64,000 nt of DNA from Otatea glauca (GCA_036346275.1 CM070711.1:52391435-52455434); one strand, 5' to 3'. Numbered from the stretch's first letter, positions 22,679 through 35,706 are shown. Program-made: numbers and translations. The notes: generated by a model not told the origin, from the sequence alone.

Positions 22679-25600
22679 TGTCGGGACCGAATCGCAAATC
22701 CGGACCCTCTGTGTATTACATGCGATCCGAGGATCACGCTAGCACACTGATCATCTGAGGTTGCACATCACGGACATTCACAAGGATATAAGAATAAATA
22801 GTGCAAACATGTATATAAAGCGAGTTGTACAACCTTATGGTCTCCTTACGGATAAATCGACCACGCAGCTTACATTATTCAAAACAAAGAAATAGCGGCG
22901 GAACATAAAAAGTCGTGTAAGCATCCATCTTGCCACAGGCAACCGGTGAGCTTGCCCCTAGTTGCTCGTGTCCTCGGCGTACTCCTCCTCCCATCTTGGT
23001 GTAGTCTCCTCCGCGATGTTGGGGTTGATAAGCAAGGTGGGGTGAGTACACAAGGCACTCAACAAGTAATGCAGAATGCGACACTATTACTATATGCAAA
23101 GCTTATTCCAATGGATTGGCTTAATTGATCCTTTTGCATCAAGCGGCATTTTTAAACTAGTATCTTGTTTAGATTAAAGCAAATGAAACAGATATAAGTA
23201 ATACTAATTTCAAATGGTTTTCTTGAAGATTCTCGGCACACTGACCTTATTAGTTCATTTCCAACACGGCACACAGCCACCCTTCCATGTTTTGTTTATG
23301 AAAAACTACCCTTGACTGTAATCCCGAGCAATGCTCAATACCGTGAGCACGGCTATTGAATAGTTTTGACACTCTGCAGAGGTTGTACACTTTACCCACA
23401 AGATCTGACCGCTCACCACCACAGTGATTGTCGCAACAAAGCTTTTCAGAACTTCTACCTTAACCAAAGAACCTCTCGGTGTATTGCCTTCACTATCACT
23501 TCCCACACAGAGGCGAAGTATAGGACCGGCCAATCACCGTTGGATGGGCACCAAGCCGTAGCAGTGCGCTCCCCATACAGATACACCCACGTGTCTTGTC
23601 ACCCCGAGGTATCGGAGGAAGATATCGTAACCCTAGTCAACTAGGTGCGTCCCATGTCGGACATGTGGTTATGCGGGTGACTCGGATCAAAGGCTTGCAA
23701 GGTGAAGTCCTTAATCGACCAAGGCAAGACTTTCAACACTCAACAGATGGCACACACCCAATGTAGCACACAGACTCACATCACTCAACAACCCAATGCC
23801 ACACAGGCCCACTGCACACTGACCTCTTGCCACTTGCCCCGTCTAAATCATTTTCCACCCAGTTGATTATTGTGCAACACATGCAAGCCAATAACTCAAT
23901 ATCGATGCGGAACCACACAGTTCTTGTACCTCAATCTCAACATGTGGCATCATCACACCACTTTTCAAAATACATTCAATATGTCTTTAATCAATATTGT
24001 AGCATTTTTCCGAAAGATCATTCATGATTCGTTGCAAGGCTAAGCATCTACTCACGGTCTAGCCTCCGTGTTGGCACAATATTAACATCCAACTAATATA
24101 ATCAAAACTTAGGGTGACAATGATCTAGGCATACAATTAATAATTCAAGGTGGCATAACAAAATGGGTTGATTAACTACATTATCCCAAATTAATTTAAA
24201 TTCATTTTAAATAATTAGCATGCATAGTTTCAAAGCATAAATTACATTTTAAAATCTGGGATCAAAATGATCAAAGCATCACTTGCCTTCAAAGAGTTGC
24301 TGGTCGTGTTCGAAGCTTGGTCTTGGCGGCGAATTCTTCCTCGAAACTTCCGGCAAATTCGTCTCTGGCGTACAAACAAAGTATACAATAAATAGCCAAT
24401 ACAGAAGACTATATGTCCTCAAAATTCAAATAAAATTCACTAATAAATAGCTCACAATTTTATGAATTTTTAGAAATTTGAATCACCCAAATCCGAGTTA
24501 AAATGCAAAAGTTATAGTCATTTGAAGTTTGAATAAAATCTGAAAATACTGAAATTAAGAAAATCCGATTTTCCAAATTATTTTATACTGAAATTCGCAT
24601 TTATGACGTCAGCATGCCTCATGATGACGTCAGCACGAAATAATTTCCGTCGAAATATTTTTATATATGAAAATATTTATGGCGTCGGCGATAGCGTCGG
24701 CGACGACCGTGCACGCCCGCAGGCCGCCACGTCGCTCTCGGGTCTATGGGTGAGTCACGGGTTGGCTCTGGTCCACCGTGGACCGGAGGCACCTTGTCTT
24801 GCGCGTGCCGGGTGGCGCAACCCTTGGCGTCGGCGGACGCGCGCGACCAATCCCGACGCGACACGCGGCGGGATCGCACCGCTTCGCTCAACCAGCGGTC
24901 GGATCTCACCCAGCGGTTCGGCGGCGCCGTACTCACGCCCCACGCGTCACGCATCCAGCGGTGCGCGAAACCAACGGTTGGATCTGGTCTCTCCTCGATC
25001 CAACGCGCTGCAGCGTCGTACGAGATTCGATGGGGTGCGGCGTCATCTCCGCCGCCGCGTTCAAATTTGAGCGGCGCGGATCCTAGACAAAACGGATCCG
25101 AACTCAACCGTTCGGATCCGATCCAACGGCTCGAGTTACGGTATTTTACTATTCAAGGCGCGGCGTGGCTCAATCTTACGCGTTCACTAACGATCCAGCG
25201 GCTAAGACTAAAACATATCGCGGACATTAGATCTAATCCAAGCCGTTCGTTCTAGATCTAACGATCAAGATTTAGCTAACGTGTAAACCTTGGGGTTAAT
25301 CCGCACCGTCCATAACAGATCTAACAGCAGATACAAACTAAATGTAGCGAGAGAAGGGCGGCGTGGCACGATCCTTACCCTCCTTGCGGATCCGACGGTC
25401 AGCGATGCTCGAGTCCGGCGATGGCGTCTTGGCGGTGCAAGCTTGCGGAGATGAGGAAGATGATGTAGTCGGCGGCGTTTGGTGGCTCCGGCGAGAAGAT
25501 CTAGCGCGTTCGGCGCGGCTCGCTCGCGGCGGTGCTCGGTGACCTCGGCGGCGGCGAGGAGGACCGGCGGCGAAGCAAGCGTCGGAGAACGTGGCGGCGC

Positions 25601-26274
25601 GAGGGAACAACTACGGCGAGCTTTGTGAGCAACCGAAGCGTTTGGGCGTGCGCTAGGGCTCTGAGGCGTGTCTAGGAGTGCGCGTCCGCGGGTGGCGGCG
25701 GCGCACTAAATAGCGCCTCGGCGCGCGAAATCTTGGCGAAATGGCGAACATGCGGCGGCCATTGCTCGGCGATCTCGCGAGGAAGAAACGGCGTGGCGAA
25801 ATCCGGGCATCCATGCGCAGCGATCAGCGGCGAGAACGGGGTGACGTGATGATTCCCGATCGCGCGATGTTGATCCAGCAGGCGAACGCTAGCGGCTAGG
25901 GTTTTGGCGGGTGGGCTGTGTGGCGGCGGCGAGTGGGCCTCGACGCGATCTTGGGCGGTCCAACGATTCGGCCAGACACTATTCCGGATTTTAAATCCTT
26001 TTGAATAAAAATAATTCTAGAAATTCAATTAAATTATTTGGAGCTTTTAAAATAGCGAAAAATTCTAGAAAAATTCCAGAAAATACTTTGAGATATTTGG
26101 AACTTAATTAAAATATTTGCAATAAAACTTTGCAAAAACTTTTCCATTATTTAATTGTTTTCAAGGAAGGCTATATTTGAATAATTCCAAATAAATTTTA
26201 AATAAATTCCCAAAAACTCACAAAAATAAAAAATACTCCAAAATTTAAATTAGAGCAAAAATTAGGGTGTTACA
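22679..26274 (-). repeat. 5' LTR of Gypsy 1 (3596 bp)
   Basis: Bounded by TGTCGGGACC at 22679 and GGGTGTTACA at 26274 on the plus strand. Minus-strand TATA-like CTATTTAG near 25705 lies about 570 bp inside the LTR. The 3 kb between it and the inner end include a GC-rich leader, twin TGACGTCA sites (24604, 24625), a candidate two-exon small ORF (24287 to 22875) and a two-palindrome block (23336-23400). Confidence 0.92.
22875..24287 (-). CDS. Candidate LTR-encoded two-exon small ORF, Gypsy 1
   Basis: Exon A (minus) ends at 24287 with FEHDQQLFE followed by a GC donor (GAAG|GCAAGT). Exon B starts at 23008 after an AG and reads GDYTKMGGGVRRGHEQLG and onward to a stop near 22875. The split glycine codon joins in frame. 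The same pattern is present in the LTRs at 26317-29613 and 51399-55603. No function known to me. The start of exon A is not determined and no transcript evidence is available. The alternative is an ancient conserved non-coding LTR segment. Confidence 0.35.
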
Positions 26275-26316
26275 ATAAGGGAGCTAATGTGTTAGCCTAG
26301 TGTGGCGGAGAGAGCT
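26275..26316. other. 42-bp spacer between two Gypsy elements
   Basis: Begins ATAAG, the expected 5-bp target duplication of Gypsy 1; its partner is hidden in the gap. This is all that separates Gypsy 1 from the outer end of Gypsy 2. Confidence 0.6.
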
Positions 26317-29300
26317 TGTCGGGACTTGAATATGCAAATTCGGACCGTCTGTGTATATCGCATTAGTCCAGAATCATGCCAGTGCACACAGGCTTAACAT
26401 AGATGAATTTCACAATCATACACAGCGAAAACATAAATAAAGACATCATATATTAAATATTAAACCGTTGACTGACCTTGCAGTTGAACTTACATGAATA
26501 TGCCTCACAAGGCTAAACTGAGAATAATAGGTTAAATTGTAGTGGAATGAAAATGTAGATAAACCCCTCAGTATACCACAGGCAACTGACAAGGCTCACA
26601 CCCTAAACTTTCGTCTCTTCCTGATACTTCTCCTCCAGCAATGGTGTAGACTCTTTAACTGGTGATGTTGTTGTTGGCAAGGGTGAGTACTTAAAGCACT
26701 AAACAAATTGTGCACATAATGCAATTCTTACATAACTATATGCAAGGCTTATTCCAAAGGAACGCTAACATGGCTATTTTTCAATAAAGCAGCATTTGTA
26801 AATAAATACAATAAATAGATTGAAAGACAGTAAAACAAATAATGATAGTAAGTAATTTTAGCATTTCTCAAGTAAACAAAGGTGTCCAATCCTAAGTCAA
26901 ATTCCAAACCATCCAATGGCAACTCGCCATTCATCCCGTGTTTTCATTTTATAAAATCTAACCCTTGACTATAATTCACGAGCATTACTCAATACCGTGA
27001 GCACAACTATCCGAATAGATTTTACACTCTGCAGAGGTTAAGCACTTTACCCACACGACATGAACATCTCTTGGTATAATCGATTTTGACACACTTCCTT
27101 TGGTGTGTATTTGAGATATCATGACAAAGCCTTTACAATGCTTTGTCTTAACCCGATACTACCCTCTAAGGTTTCATCACTAAAGGGACGAGTTACCACA
27201 CTCAGGGCCCCCTTCTTGCACCATGTGAGTTCATAAAAAGGCGAACCTCACATCATTACTGTTAGTACCAAAGCTAAGACATCAGAAATTAATCAGCTAG
27301 GTCCATCCTATTCCAGACATGTGGTTGCATGCTTGACTCAGGTCAAAGGCTTGCAAGGTTAGGTCCTTAAGATGACTTATGCAAGACTTCCATATAACCT
27401 CTGCCCTTCGGCCCTCCTTGGCGCACTGCCCCTTGGCACTTACTCCAATCTAAATAATTACCACCCCAGTTGATTACCAAGCACCACATGTCATCAACAA
27501 ATCAACATCGTTGCGTGACATCCCTCGCCACAACAACTCAATATCCTCATGTTACAACACCTGACACACCACTTCATAATCATGTTCCATATTCCATTAG
27601 TCAAGATTAAACTTTGATGATTCAAGTACATGTGATGACGTGGTATGGCTAAGCATACTAAATACGGTCTAACCAACACATATTGATCTTATATTAACCA
27701 ACTAGTAATGAACCAATCTAGGGTGATAAAAGATCATGGCAACAAATGACAAGGTAGGGAATAATTCAATTGGCTTGATTAACTAGATCCCAAACTATTT
27801 GAAAGCATTTGTACACATAAAATATCATGCATAAGATTGAAACAACAGCAATTTTATAAGGATGGGTTCAACATGATCAAAGCACAACTTGCCTTGGAAA
27901 AGCTCTTATTCTTGCTCTGGATCTTGGTCTTAAATCAACGAATCTTCCTCGAACGCGTCGAATGATTTGACGTCTACGTGTATCGAGAGTGAATACCAAA
28001 TAAACACCAAAATAGAGAACAAACAAAATTCTAAAAATCAAATAAAATTTATCATTAAATATATCTCAATTTTCAAAAAAATTAGAAATTTTAATCACCT
28101 CAATCGGAGTTCGTATGAGGGAGAACGGACTCTCGAAATATTTGAATAAAAGAGAAAATGCCAAAAATAGAAAATCAGATTTATCCAAATTATTTTTTTA
28201 CAGAAAAACATAATTATGACGTCAGCAACAGACCTAAACTAAACACCAATTGACACGTGTCCACTGGTCCATAGACCGTGCCTACGGACCGAACTAGTCC
28301 ATCATGGACTCCGTGCACATAGTAGTGCAACCCGACACACGGGTTCGGTTGACATGGCTAGCCGACTGGATTGCACACGTAAGCGACGAATCCCACACGG
28401 TGCCAACTCGGCTGCCAGCACAGCTGCCACACATCGCGCTTCAGCATGGAACACGCCGGCGGTGGCGGCACGGAGACTTAGGGTCTCCGCCGGCGACCAG
28501 CAACGGCATTCCCGGCGAGACCTCGGCGTTGTGAACTTGATGACGAGCACTGATTTGTTGGCGACAAGCTCAAGCAACAGCCATGACCTCGCGAAACCTC
28601 CAGGCCATGGTCTCCATGGCACAGCGGTGCTCCAATGGCTCCCCACCCGAACTACCGTGCGCACCCGCAAGCCCTTCCTATGGTGAAGCTAACGGAACCA
28701 ACCTCAACCTCCGAGCTGCTTTGACGGCGCTGAATCAATGGCTTCTTCCTCGGCGACAAAGACCTCATGATGACTGTGATTCGGCGGTGCTCGCTCTCAC
28801 GCAATGATGCGCACAAGGTACTCCTTGAGACGATGAATTTGGTGGTGTGCTCAACTCTCTAAGAAGACCGTTATCGGTGGTGAATCGATGGAATTCCCTT
28901 CTGCTGTGGCGCATGGCCTAAACACCGAATTACGGCAAAACTGCATCACAAACTATCTAATTGATCTAGGGTTTGAGTTGATGAGGCCTTCACGCACTGC
29001 ATGCTCACCTTAAATACCCGGAAGAGTCCCTGCCCCAACCGATCAACCTTGGAATCCATACTCTAGACGGTGGTGGCGTAGAGTAGAGTCCTGCTCGGAG
29101 AAGACAACGGAGTGCCCGCCAAGTGTCCAAATCCGACAGCCACAAAACGCCCAACCACGCGGACGAGAATCGGCCTTGAGATCAAAATCGAACGGCTCGG
29201 ATTCACACAGCTAGGGTTCACAAGAAAATGGGCTGCGGGTAGCGACGGGTTGGACCAGCGCGATGACAAACTAGGCTGGCCCACCCGGGTCGGCCCGATA

Positions 29301-29613
29301 CTATTACAATAATCTCTAAAACCTTTTTCTAATAGAAATAAAATGAGAAAATGTAATAATCTAATTGAGGCAATAAAAATATGAATAAAAATTCGGAACA
29401 ATTCCCAAAATACTTTAAGACATTTGGAACTCAGATAAAATATTCTTGTCAAAACTTTATTTAAACTTTTCACAGAATCAAATAATATCCATAATAAGCA
29501 AAATTCAAAAATGCATACTAAATTCCAAATAAATTCCAAAAAATTCTAAAAATTCACAAAATGCACAAATAACATTGTTTTAATAATTTGGGCTAAATTT
29601 TTGGGATGTTACA
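26317..29613 (-). repeat. 3' LTR of Gypsy 2
   Basis: TGTCGGGACTTG at 26317 to GGGATGTTACA at 29613 (plus strand). Minus TATA-like TATTTAAGG near 29012-29020, about 595 bp inside the LTR as in Gypsy 1. One TGACGTCA at 28217-28224. Palindrome block at 26990-27055. The plus-strand frames at 28304-28807 lie in its GC-rich leader and look incidental. Confidence 0.9.
26568..27893 (-). CDS. Candidate LTR-encoded two-exon small ORF, Gypsy 2
   Basis: Exon A ends at 27893 (CCAAG|GCAAGT, acidic DQDPEQE then a stop and ELFQ, so this copy is damaged). Exon B begins at 26650 after AG and reads VYTIAGGEVSGRDESLG then CEPCQLPVVY, stop at 26568. It aligns with Gypsy 1 (DYTKMGGG...EQLG) and, by CQLPV, with the solo LTR (CQLSV). 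Frame across the junction is phase 1 in all three. Coding status is inference. Confidence 0.3.
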
Positions 29614-29883
29614 AACCTCCCCCTTAATAGAATCTCGACCCCGAGATTCCGGTATAACTAGAGAATATGTTAGGGAATTCTGACTTTAGATTTTCTTCAC
29701 GCTCCCAGGTAGCTTCACTTTTTGAATAATTGCTCCACTACAAAAGCAAATGGACTTGTTTCTGGTCTTCCGCTCTATCACATCTAAAATCTTGATCGGC
29801 TGCTCTTTATAAGTTAAATCTTCCTACAGTTCAATTGATTTCTACGATGTTTTCTCTGTTGACACTCTGAGGCACTTCTTAAG

Positions 29884-31350
29884 CTAGAACACATGGAATA
29901 CATCATGCATTCCTGCCAATGAGTATGGCAAATCTAACCGATAAGCAATTTCTCCTTGACGGCTTAAGATCTTGAATGGACCAACATATCTTGGAGTAAA
30001 CTTTCCTTTAGCGTGAAATCTTCTAACACCTTTAAGTGGGGTAACTCTGAGGTACACATAATCATCTGGCTCAAAGCTCAATTCACTACGATGATTATCG
30101 GCATAGCTCTTCTATGTTGACTGTGCGATTTTCAACCTCTCTCTGATCATAGCAATTTCCTCTTCGACTTCCTTGCGAATATCAAGCCCAAACACCAAAT
30201 ACTCTCCTGTCTCATTCAAATTCAATGGAGTACGATAGGCACGACCATTTAAAGCCTCAAATGGTGATATTTGCAAACTTAACTGATAACTGTTGTTATA
30301 GCTAAACTCTGCATACATCAAACATTTATCTCATGAAGTGGCATAAGCTTATGCATAAGCTCTTAGCATATCCTCTAGAATCTGATTAACCCTCTCAGTC
30401 TGACCATCTGTCTATGGATTATACACTGTACTAAAATTCAAACGAGTTCCCATTATTTCATGCAGCTTACCCCTAAACCTCGAGGTAAATTGGTACCTCT
30501 ATCTGACACCATCTTCTTAAGCACTTCACGCAAAAATATAATTCTTGACATATACAGCTCTGCTAAATGATCTCCTGAGTAAGTAGACTTGACTGGTATG
30601 AAGTGAGCAACCTTGGTCAATCAATCAACAATGACCCTCATGGAATCATAACCCTTCTGAGTTCTAGGCAAATTCTCAGCGCTGTGGATCTTATTACTGG
30701 TTTGCATCCTACTTCCACTCAAAAATCTGCAATGACAGTAGCGAACCAACAGGTCTCTAATGCATTGCCTTTACTCTTTGACACACATCAAATAAAGCAA
30801 CATATTCAGCAACTTCACACTTCTTCTAAGGCCACCAAAACTTTTCCTCAAGATCTTGATACATCTCGGCACTTTCTGGATAAATTGAGTATTTTGAAAT
30901 ATGAGCTTCCTCAAGATTCAACTGCTTATGCTCCTTTTTATTCGGCACAAAATTCCAACCTTTAAACCACATGGTACCTTGCTCATCCCAAGTAAAATCC
31001 TCAGCTAATCCTTCATCCTTCTTGGACTTGATTCTCTTAATATTTTCATCGTCTTTCTGACCATCTCTGATCTGACCCTTTAGAGTTGGCTTCACTTCCA
31101 AAGCAGCTAGAAATCCTTCTAAAACCACTTCCAAGTTCAACTTCTAAAATTCCTTGCATAACTTCAGTTGATCATTTAACGCTAGCATGTTAACGCTATG
31201 GCTCTTACAACTCAAGGCATCGGCTACCACATTAGTCTTTCCAAGATGATAGTGGATTCCAACATTATAATCTTTTAACAACTCCAACCATCTCCTCTGT
31301 CTCATGTTGAGATCTGGTGAGTAAAGATATATTTTAGGCTCTTGAGGTGC
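29884..31350 (-). pseudogene. Gypsy 2 pol fragment (RNase H to integrase)
   Basis: The minus-strand integrase C-terminal region DYVYLRVTPLKGVRRFHAKGK and GPFKILSRQGEIAYRLDLP (30081-29890) is well preserved. The integrase core NNSYQLSLQISPFEALNGR lies at 30321-30112, and EKFWWP (integrase zinc region) near 30830. Upstream RNase H remnants reach 31390. Closely related to Gypsy 1 pol but with its own mutations. Confidence 0.88.
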
Positions 31351-31390
31351 ATATATATCTCACTTTAATTCCTAATGAGATAATGAAGTA

Positions 31391-32560
31391 TGTTATCCTC
31401 GATAATGTGCTATATTATCGAACCTTAGAGGGTTTGTTGCTAAGATGTCTTGAAGCCAAAGAAGCTAAAGTGGCTATAGGAGAAGTGCATAAAGGTATTT
31501 GTTGATCCCATCAATTGGCTTGTAAGATGAAGTGGTTGCTAAGACGTAATTGGTATTTGTTGCCGACAATGCTGGAAGATTGTTTCAAATACTTCAAGAC
31601 GTGAAATTAACTCCAAAGATCGACTTTGCATCCCATTATCAAACCTTGACCATTTAGAGAATGGGGCATGATGTAATTGGGCAAATATTTCATGCGTAAA
31701 CCAAAGGCCATAAATTCATATTGGTCGTGGATGATTATTTTTATAAATGGGTTGAAGTAATTCCACTTAAAAAGTTGAAGTAATTCCACTTAAAAAGTTA
31801 CAAGTGTTGAAACTATCGGATTTGTTACAGAGCATATTATCCATCGGTTTGGAATACCACAAACTATTACGACCGATCAAGGGATTGTGTTTTATGTCCA
31901 ATGAGTTTCAAGGTTTTGCCAAAATTTTGGGTATCAAGTTATTAAATTCATCACCTTATTATGATTAGGCTAATTGTCGTCGAATCGTCCAACAAAATGA
32001 TCAAGTTAATCGAAAGGAAAATCAAAGAGAAACCAAGGAATTGGTATGTAACGCAATCGCAGTCATTGTGGGCTTATCAATTTGCATACCATGGTGTGAC
32101 CAAATTATCGCCTTACCAATTGGTATATGGACGAGAAGCTGTTTTGCCCTTAGAAACCAATATTAACTCCGTACGAACGGCCAGGCAAAATAGCTTGTCG
32201 GCTCAAGATATAAGGAATTGATGATGGACAATTTGGATGATTTAGCAGAGTTAGGCTTGTATACGCTGGATCGACTTAGAAAGAACAAGGCAAGGGTTGT
32301 GAAGGCTTATTACAAAAGAGTAATGCCTAAATCATTTTATGAAGCCGATTTAGTTTGGAAGAATATCTTGCCTGTCAGCTGAGATATCCGGTTTGGAAAA
32401 TGGTCTCTTGTGGATGGTAATTCTTACATTTTAGAAACGCTGAAAGGTGTGGTGTTTCTTAAGGTGATTAACGGCAAGTATATAAAGAAATACCACTCAA
32501 GTTTTCAGTTGGCTCATGATCAGATAGAGACGACTATCGGTCATGAAAGGCCAAATTAAC
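31391..32560 (+). pseudogene. Tat-type integrase remnant
   Basis: Readable pieces: GHDVIGQIFHA and FILVVDDYFYKWVEVIPLKK (31660-31800); NKMIKLIERKIKEKPRNWY and SPYQLVYGREAVLPLET (31990-32160); KARVVKAYYKRVMPKSFYEADLVWK (32285-32360); a closing KYHSSFQLAHD (near 32500). Several stops and frame changes. The catalytic residues are not all preserved. Confidence 0.8.
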
Positions 32561-32762
32561 TTGTTGCAGTTAATTCTGGCTATGAACTAGAAATAAACTA
32601 AAAGCCGATTACACACATCACATCAGAAGGAATTGAAGCATGGATAAGAAATCGGTTAAACAATCGATTAATATTACAAAAACATTCAAAAGTATTCCAA
32701 GCATTGTTTCTAGACAACCAGCATTACAAAACATTCAAGAAATAAGTTTTCAGATAAGCCGA

Positions 32763-35706
32763 TCATGCTTCGGGGTTGTTGAGCTTGGCTCTGAGGGCCG
32801 ATAGTGCAGCAGTAGCCTTGGTTATTGTTTGCTCCAAGTCGTAAAGAATCTTCTCGTCCTCTACGGCACTTCCAGGAACATGAGAAACTTTAGCTGATTG
32901 CTTCTTTATTTCTGCTACAGGCAAGGCAAGCTCAAGTTTTTGAGTTTTCAAAGCCGTTGCCGAGTCTGATAGTATCTGCTGACCTTCATATATTTACTTG
33001 TTGACCTTGGCAAGTTCTGCTTCAAGGAATTTTTTAGTCGACTCCAACTTCAGAGTCGCCTCTTTGTTCAACTTGTGGTATTTGGCGTCTTCATCAAACT
33101 TGGCTTTCTTGGCCCTGGTATTGGCTACTATTTTGTCCAAGACTTTTTTATCATCTTTTTTAGCCTCCCGGAGAGCACTTCTGGACTTGATCGCATCAAC
33201 CTCCGCTTTCTTGACGACTAGGAGACAAACGTTCAGCAATGCCGCCATCACCTCTGGGGGCATGTTGGCTTGAACCATGGCCATTGCATCTCGGAGCTGC
33301 TGGGTGTTCTCGAGCAACCTAGTTGATAGAGCAAGCACCAGGTCGAAGAGCTTGTTCGGCTTCTCTTGCATGCCTGGAGCCGGCGTCACCGCAGCCGATG
33401 CATCCGCGAAGACATTGAGGATCCGTTGGATCTCCTCGGGGTAGCTATCTATTGCCACCTCTTCATCGTCCTCTAGGTCCAATAAAGTAAAGCCTAGCTT
33501 ATCAGTGAGGGAGTCCGTCAGCTTGGTAGGCTCAGAAATAGGGGCCGTAGGAGTAGGTGGCATCAGCTGAGATGATGGCGGAGGAAGCTCAAACTCGACA
33601 GCAGGCAAATCAGCCAAAATGTTGGCTACTTGTGTTGAAGGGGAGAGCACAGGCTACAAAAATAGTCCAGAGGCAAGTTAAGCCAATTTGATGGATATAA
33701 AAAGATGATGACAAGGTATTTTACCTCAGTTGTACCCGATGAATGAGGAGAACTCTCAGCCTATTGGTCTTGGGTTTTTTGGCCCCTGCTGGCTATAACC
33801 TTCTTGTTCACCTGGCCATATTGTTTCTTTGTTGAATAGTTAGCTAAAAGTTAATGAAACAGTGAAATACAAAGTAAGCTTGTTGACCTAAAAACTTACC
33901 GGGCTGCTATTTCTCTAAATCGGATAAGGAGCAGGATTGAGCTTCCAGAGTACCTGATGAATATCTAGTAATTGCCGTGCCGATGGTGGGTTTCTTGGTA
34001 GAATGGTCAACACTTGGCTCACCAGCGGGCCTCTTTCTTGCCGACTTAGCCTGCAGAATAAAAGGAATGGCCGATTAGTAAAATTCAAGGATGATAAAGT
34101 TGTTTAAAAAATAAAGGCGGACCTATATTAGCCAATATCTCGCTAGTTATGTCTACAAGACTTGTGTTAGTATAGCCTTGAGTGTGAGTTACGCTGCTGG
34201 AGCTCGAGATACTACTATCATTGGCCATTTCTGTTGGCTCGTCAGGAAGGTTCGGGAAGAACTTGGTGATGATAGCCCATGAAGTCCTTTCTGCAAAGTA
34301 CAATGCTACAGAGATAGATGACAACCATGTAGAAAAACTTCGAGCCCTCCGAGTGTGCAAATAAAAATGCGGCAAAGTCTCGAGTTGAAGATTGTCGGCC
34401 AGATGAAGGACAATGTTGACCCTAGAGGCGTTGCGGATGTGTTCTTTGGGTTGAAGTCAATCAAACAGCTGAAAGGCTAGAGGGACTTGCCCAAATCCTA
34501 GCTGCCTAGCATATACTGATGGATGATAAAATTCATAAGACGGTTGGAAAGTGCAGTTCCTGGTGTTGAAGCCGACAGAAAACAAGCTTGGGGAGAGAAA
34601 CATTTTGTACAAGTCAAGAGTGCTATCGAGCATGCTATTACTGTCAGCCGATAGGTGAAGAAAAGATGGGCATGGATACTTGTCGGCTTCCTTGTAACTA
34701 AAAAAGTCACACTGGCTGAAGTCTTCACTGTCCAACTGAAGGAAAAAAGCTGAGATATTTCTTTGAGCTGATTTAGGTTATCTTTGTCACATTGCTAGAA
34801 CAAAGTATGAATCTCTGTCCAAAGGATCGGCTATTCCTGTACTCCTCGTCCTGACCCTTTGGGACTTATTTTAGGGGAAGGGGGTCATTTCAGAAGAATC
34901 AATCTTGAATGATCAACTAAATAGGCAGTAAAGCTAGGTCTAGATGAACTAAAGAGGACCGCCTACATTGCCGATCGTGTGTGACTCCATTTCGGTGAAT
35001 AGCAGACTGTGAATTATGTTCATCATCTGGTACATGGCTCCAAGAAACATCTTTCCTAATGCTAGCTGATGACCTTCTGCTAACTTTTCGGCCAGCACTT
35101 GGTAACCTGGGTTGGTCCAAGAGAAGCTTCACAGAATATGAACCAGTGAAGCTAGAGGTTAAGGAAAGCAATGTGTTCTTTGACCGATACTGGGCTGGTG
35201 CCTTTGTTGTTTTCAATGTACTTGCTCCATCCTTCTCTTTTGGTGTGGATGAGCTTGTATCGAGGCTTGGCACTAAAGCCGATACTTGCTCCCCATTAGG
35301 CCTCGCATGACAAAGTTGGGCTACGTTCAAAGAGTGGGGCGGTAGGGCTGTTCTAAACATGAAGGCGTTGAGGGTATATAACCAGAAATACTAGGCCATG
35401 ACCACTAATGTCTCGTTGGCCTCTAGATCGGGTAGAGATAAGGGGAGACACTCGTCTATACCCATCCTCTCCTATTCTACCATTTTCTAAACTGCCATCC
35501 GATTGTACCAATTTCTCTATCCATCTAATGTTGTCGGCTAGGCTATAAAGCTCTTACTCATCCTTCTAAATTAAATTTGGGGGCCGACAGAGGGAGACGG
35601 GTAATTCTTGTTCTATGATGATCGATAGGTTAGGAATGCCTAGCGGTCCTAAATAATACTGGTCATCACTATCGGGAATTGGGATGAGTACCTGACTAGG
35701 GTCCAT
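32763..35706 (-). pseudogene. Antisense gene in the Tat element (plant mobile domain-like plus coiled coil)
   Basis: Opposite in strand to the element's integrase. A start at 35706 gives MDPSQVLIPIPDSDDQYYLG. Shifted frames then show ALGKMFLGAMYQMMNIIH (near 35060-35010) and PSYEFYHPSVYARQLGFGQVP (34545-34480), resembling the plant mobile domain / 'putative gypsy-type transposon' proteins. The C-terminal part is a Lys/Glu/Ala-rich likely coiled coil, 218 aa open at 32994-33650, continuing at 32763-32951. The separation of pieces suggests introns as well as damage. Role unknown; such proteins are thought to be element accessory proteins. Confidence 0.6.

Larger units (their letters stand above)
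15379..26274 (-). mobile_element. Gypsy retrotransposon 1 (Tekay/Del-like chromovirus), 3' end in gap
   Basis: LTRs at 15379-17073 (partial) and 22679-26274 flank minus-strand gag and pol in the order gag, protease, RT, RNase H, integrase. The primer site TGGTATCAGAGC (initiator tRNA-Met type) is next to the 5' LTR, and a purine tract (AAGGGGGGGAGG) is next to the 3' LTR. Very long LTRs beginning TGTAACACCC point to the Tekay/Del lineage. Coding frames are heavily interrupted, so it is not autonomous as read. Confidence 0.9.
26317..31390 (-). mobile_element. Gypsy retrotransposon 2 (Tekay/Del-like), 3' part only
   Basis: A 3297-bp 3' LTR (26317-29613), purine tract (minus AAGGGGGAGG) and the integrase to RNase H part of pol on the minus strand. 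Homology to Gypsy 1 ends in RNase H near 31390, where unrelated plus-strand Tat-type sequence takes over. RT, protease, gag and the 5' LTR are absent. Confidence 0.88.

Noticed and set aside
28302..28807. Overlapping ORFs on both strands in the Gypsy 2 LTR leader
   Set aside because: Lie between TATA and the LTR core in a GC-rich leader; no counterpart kept in Gypsy 1.
30603..30965. 120-aa plus-strand ORF
   Set aside because: Antisense to Gypsy 2 integrase, which explains the open frame.
35059..35310. 83-aa plus-strand ORF
   Set aside because: Antisense shadow of the plant-mobile-domain-like gene.
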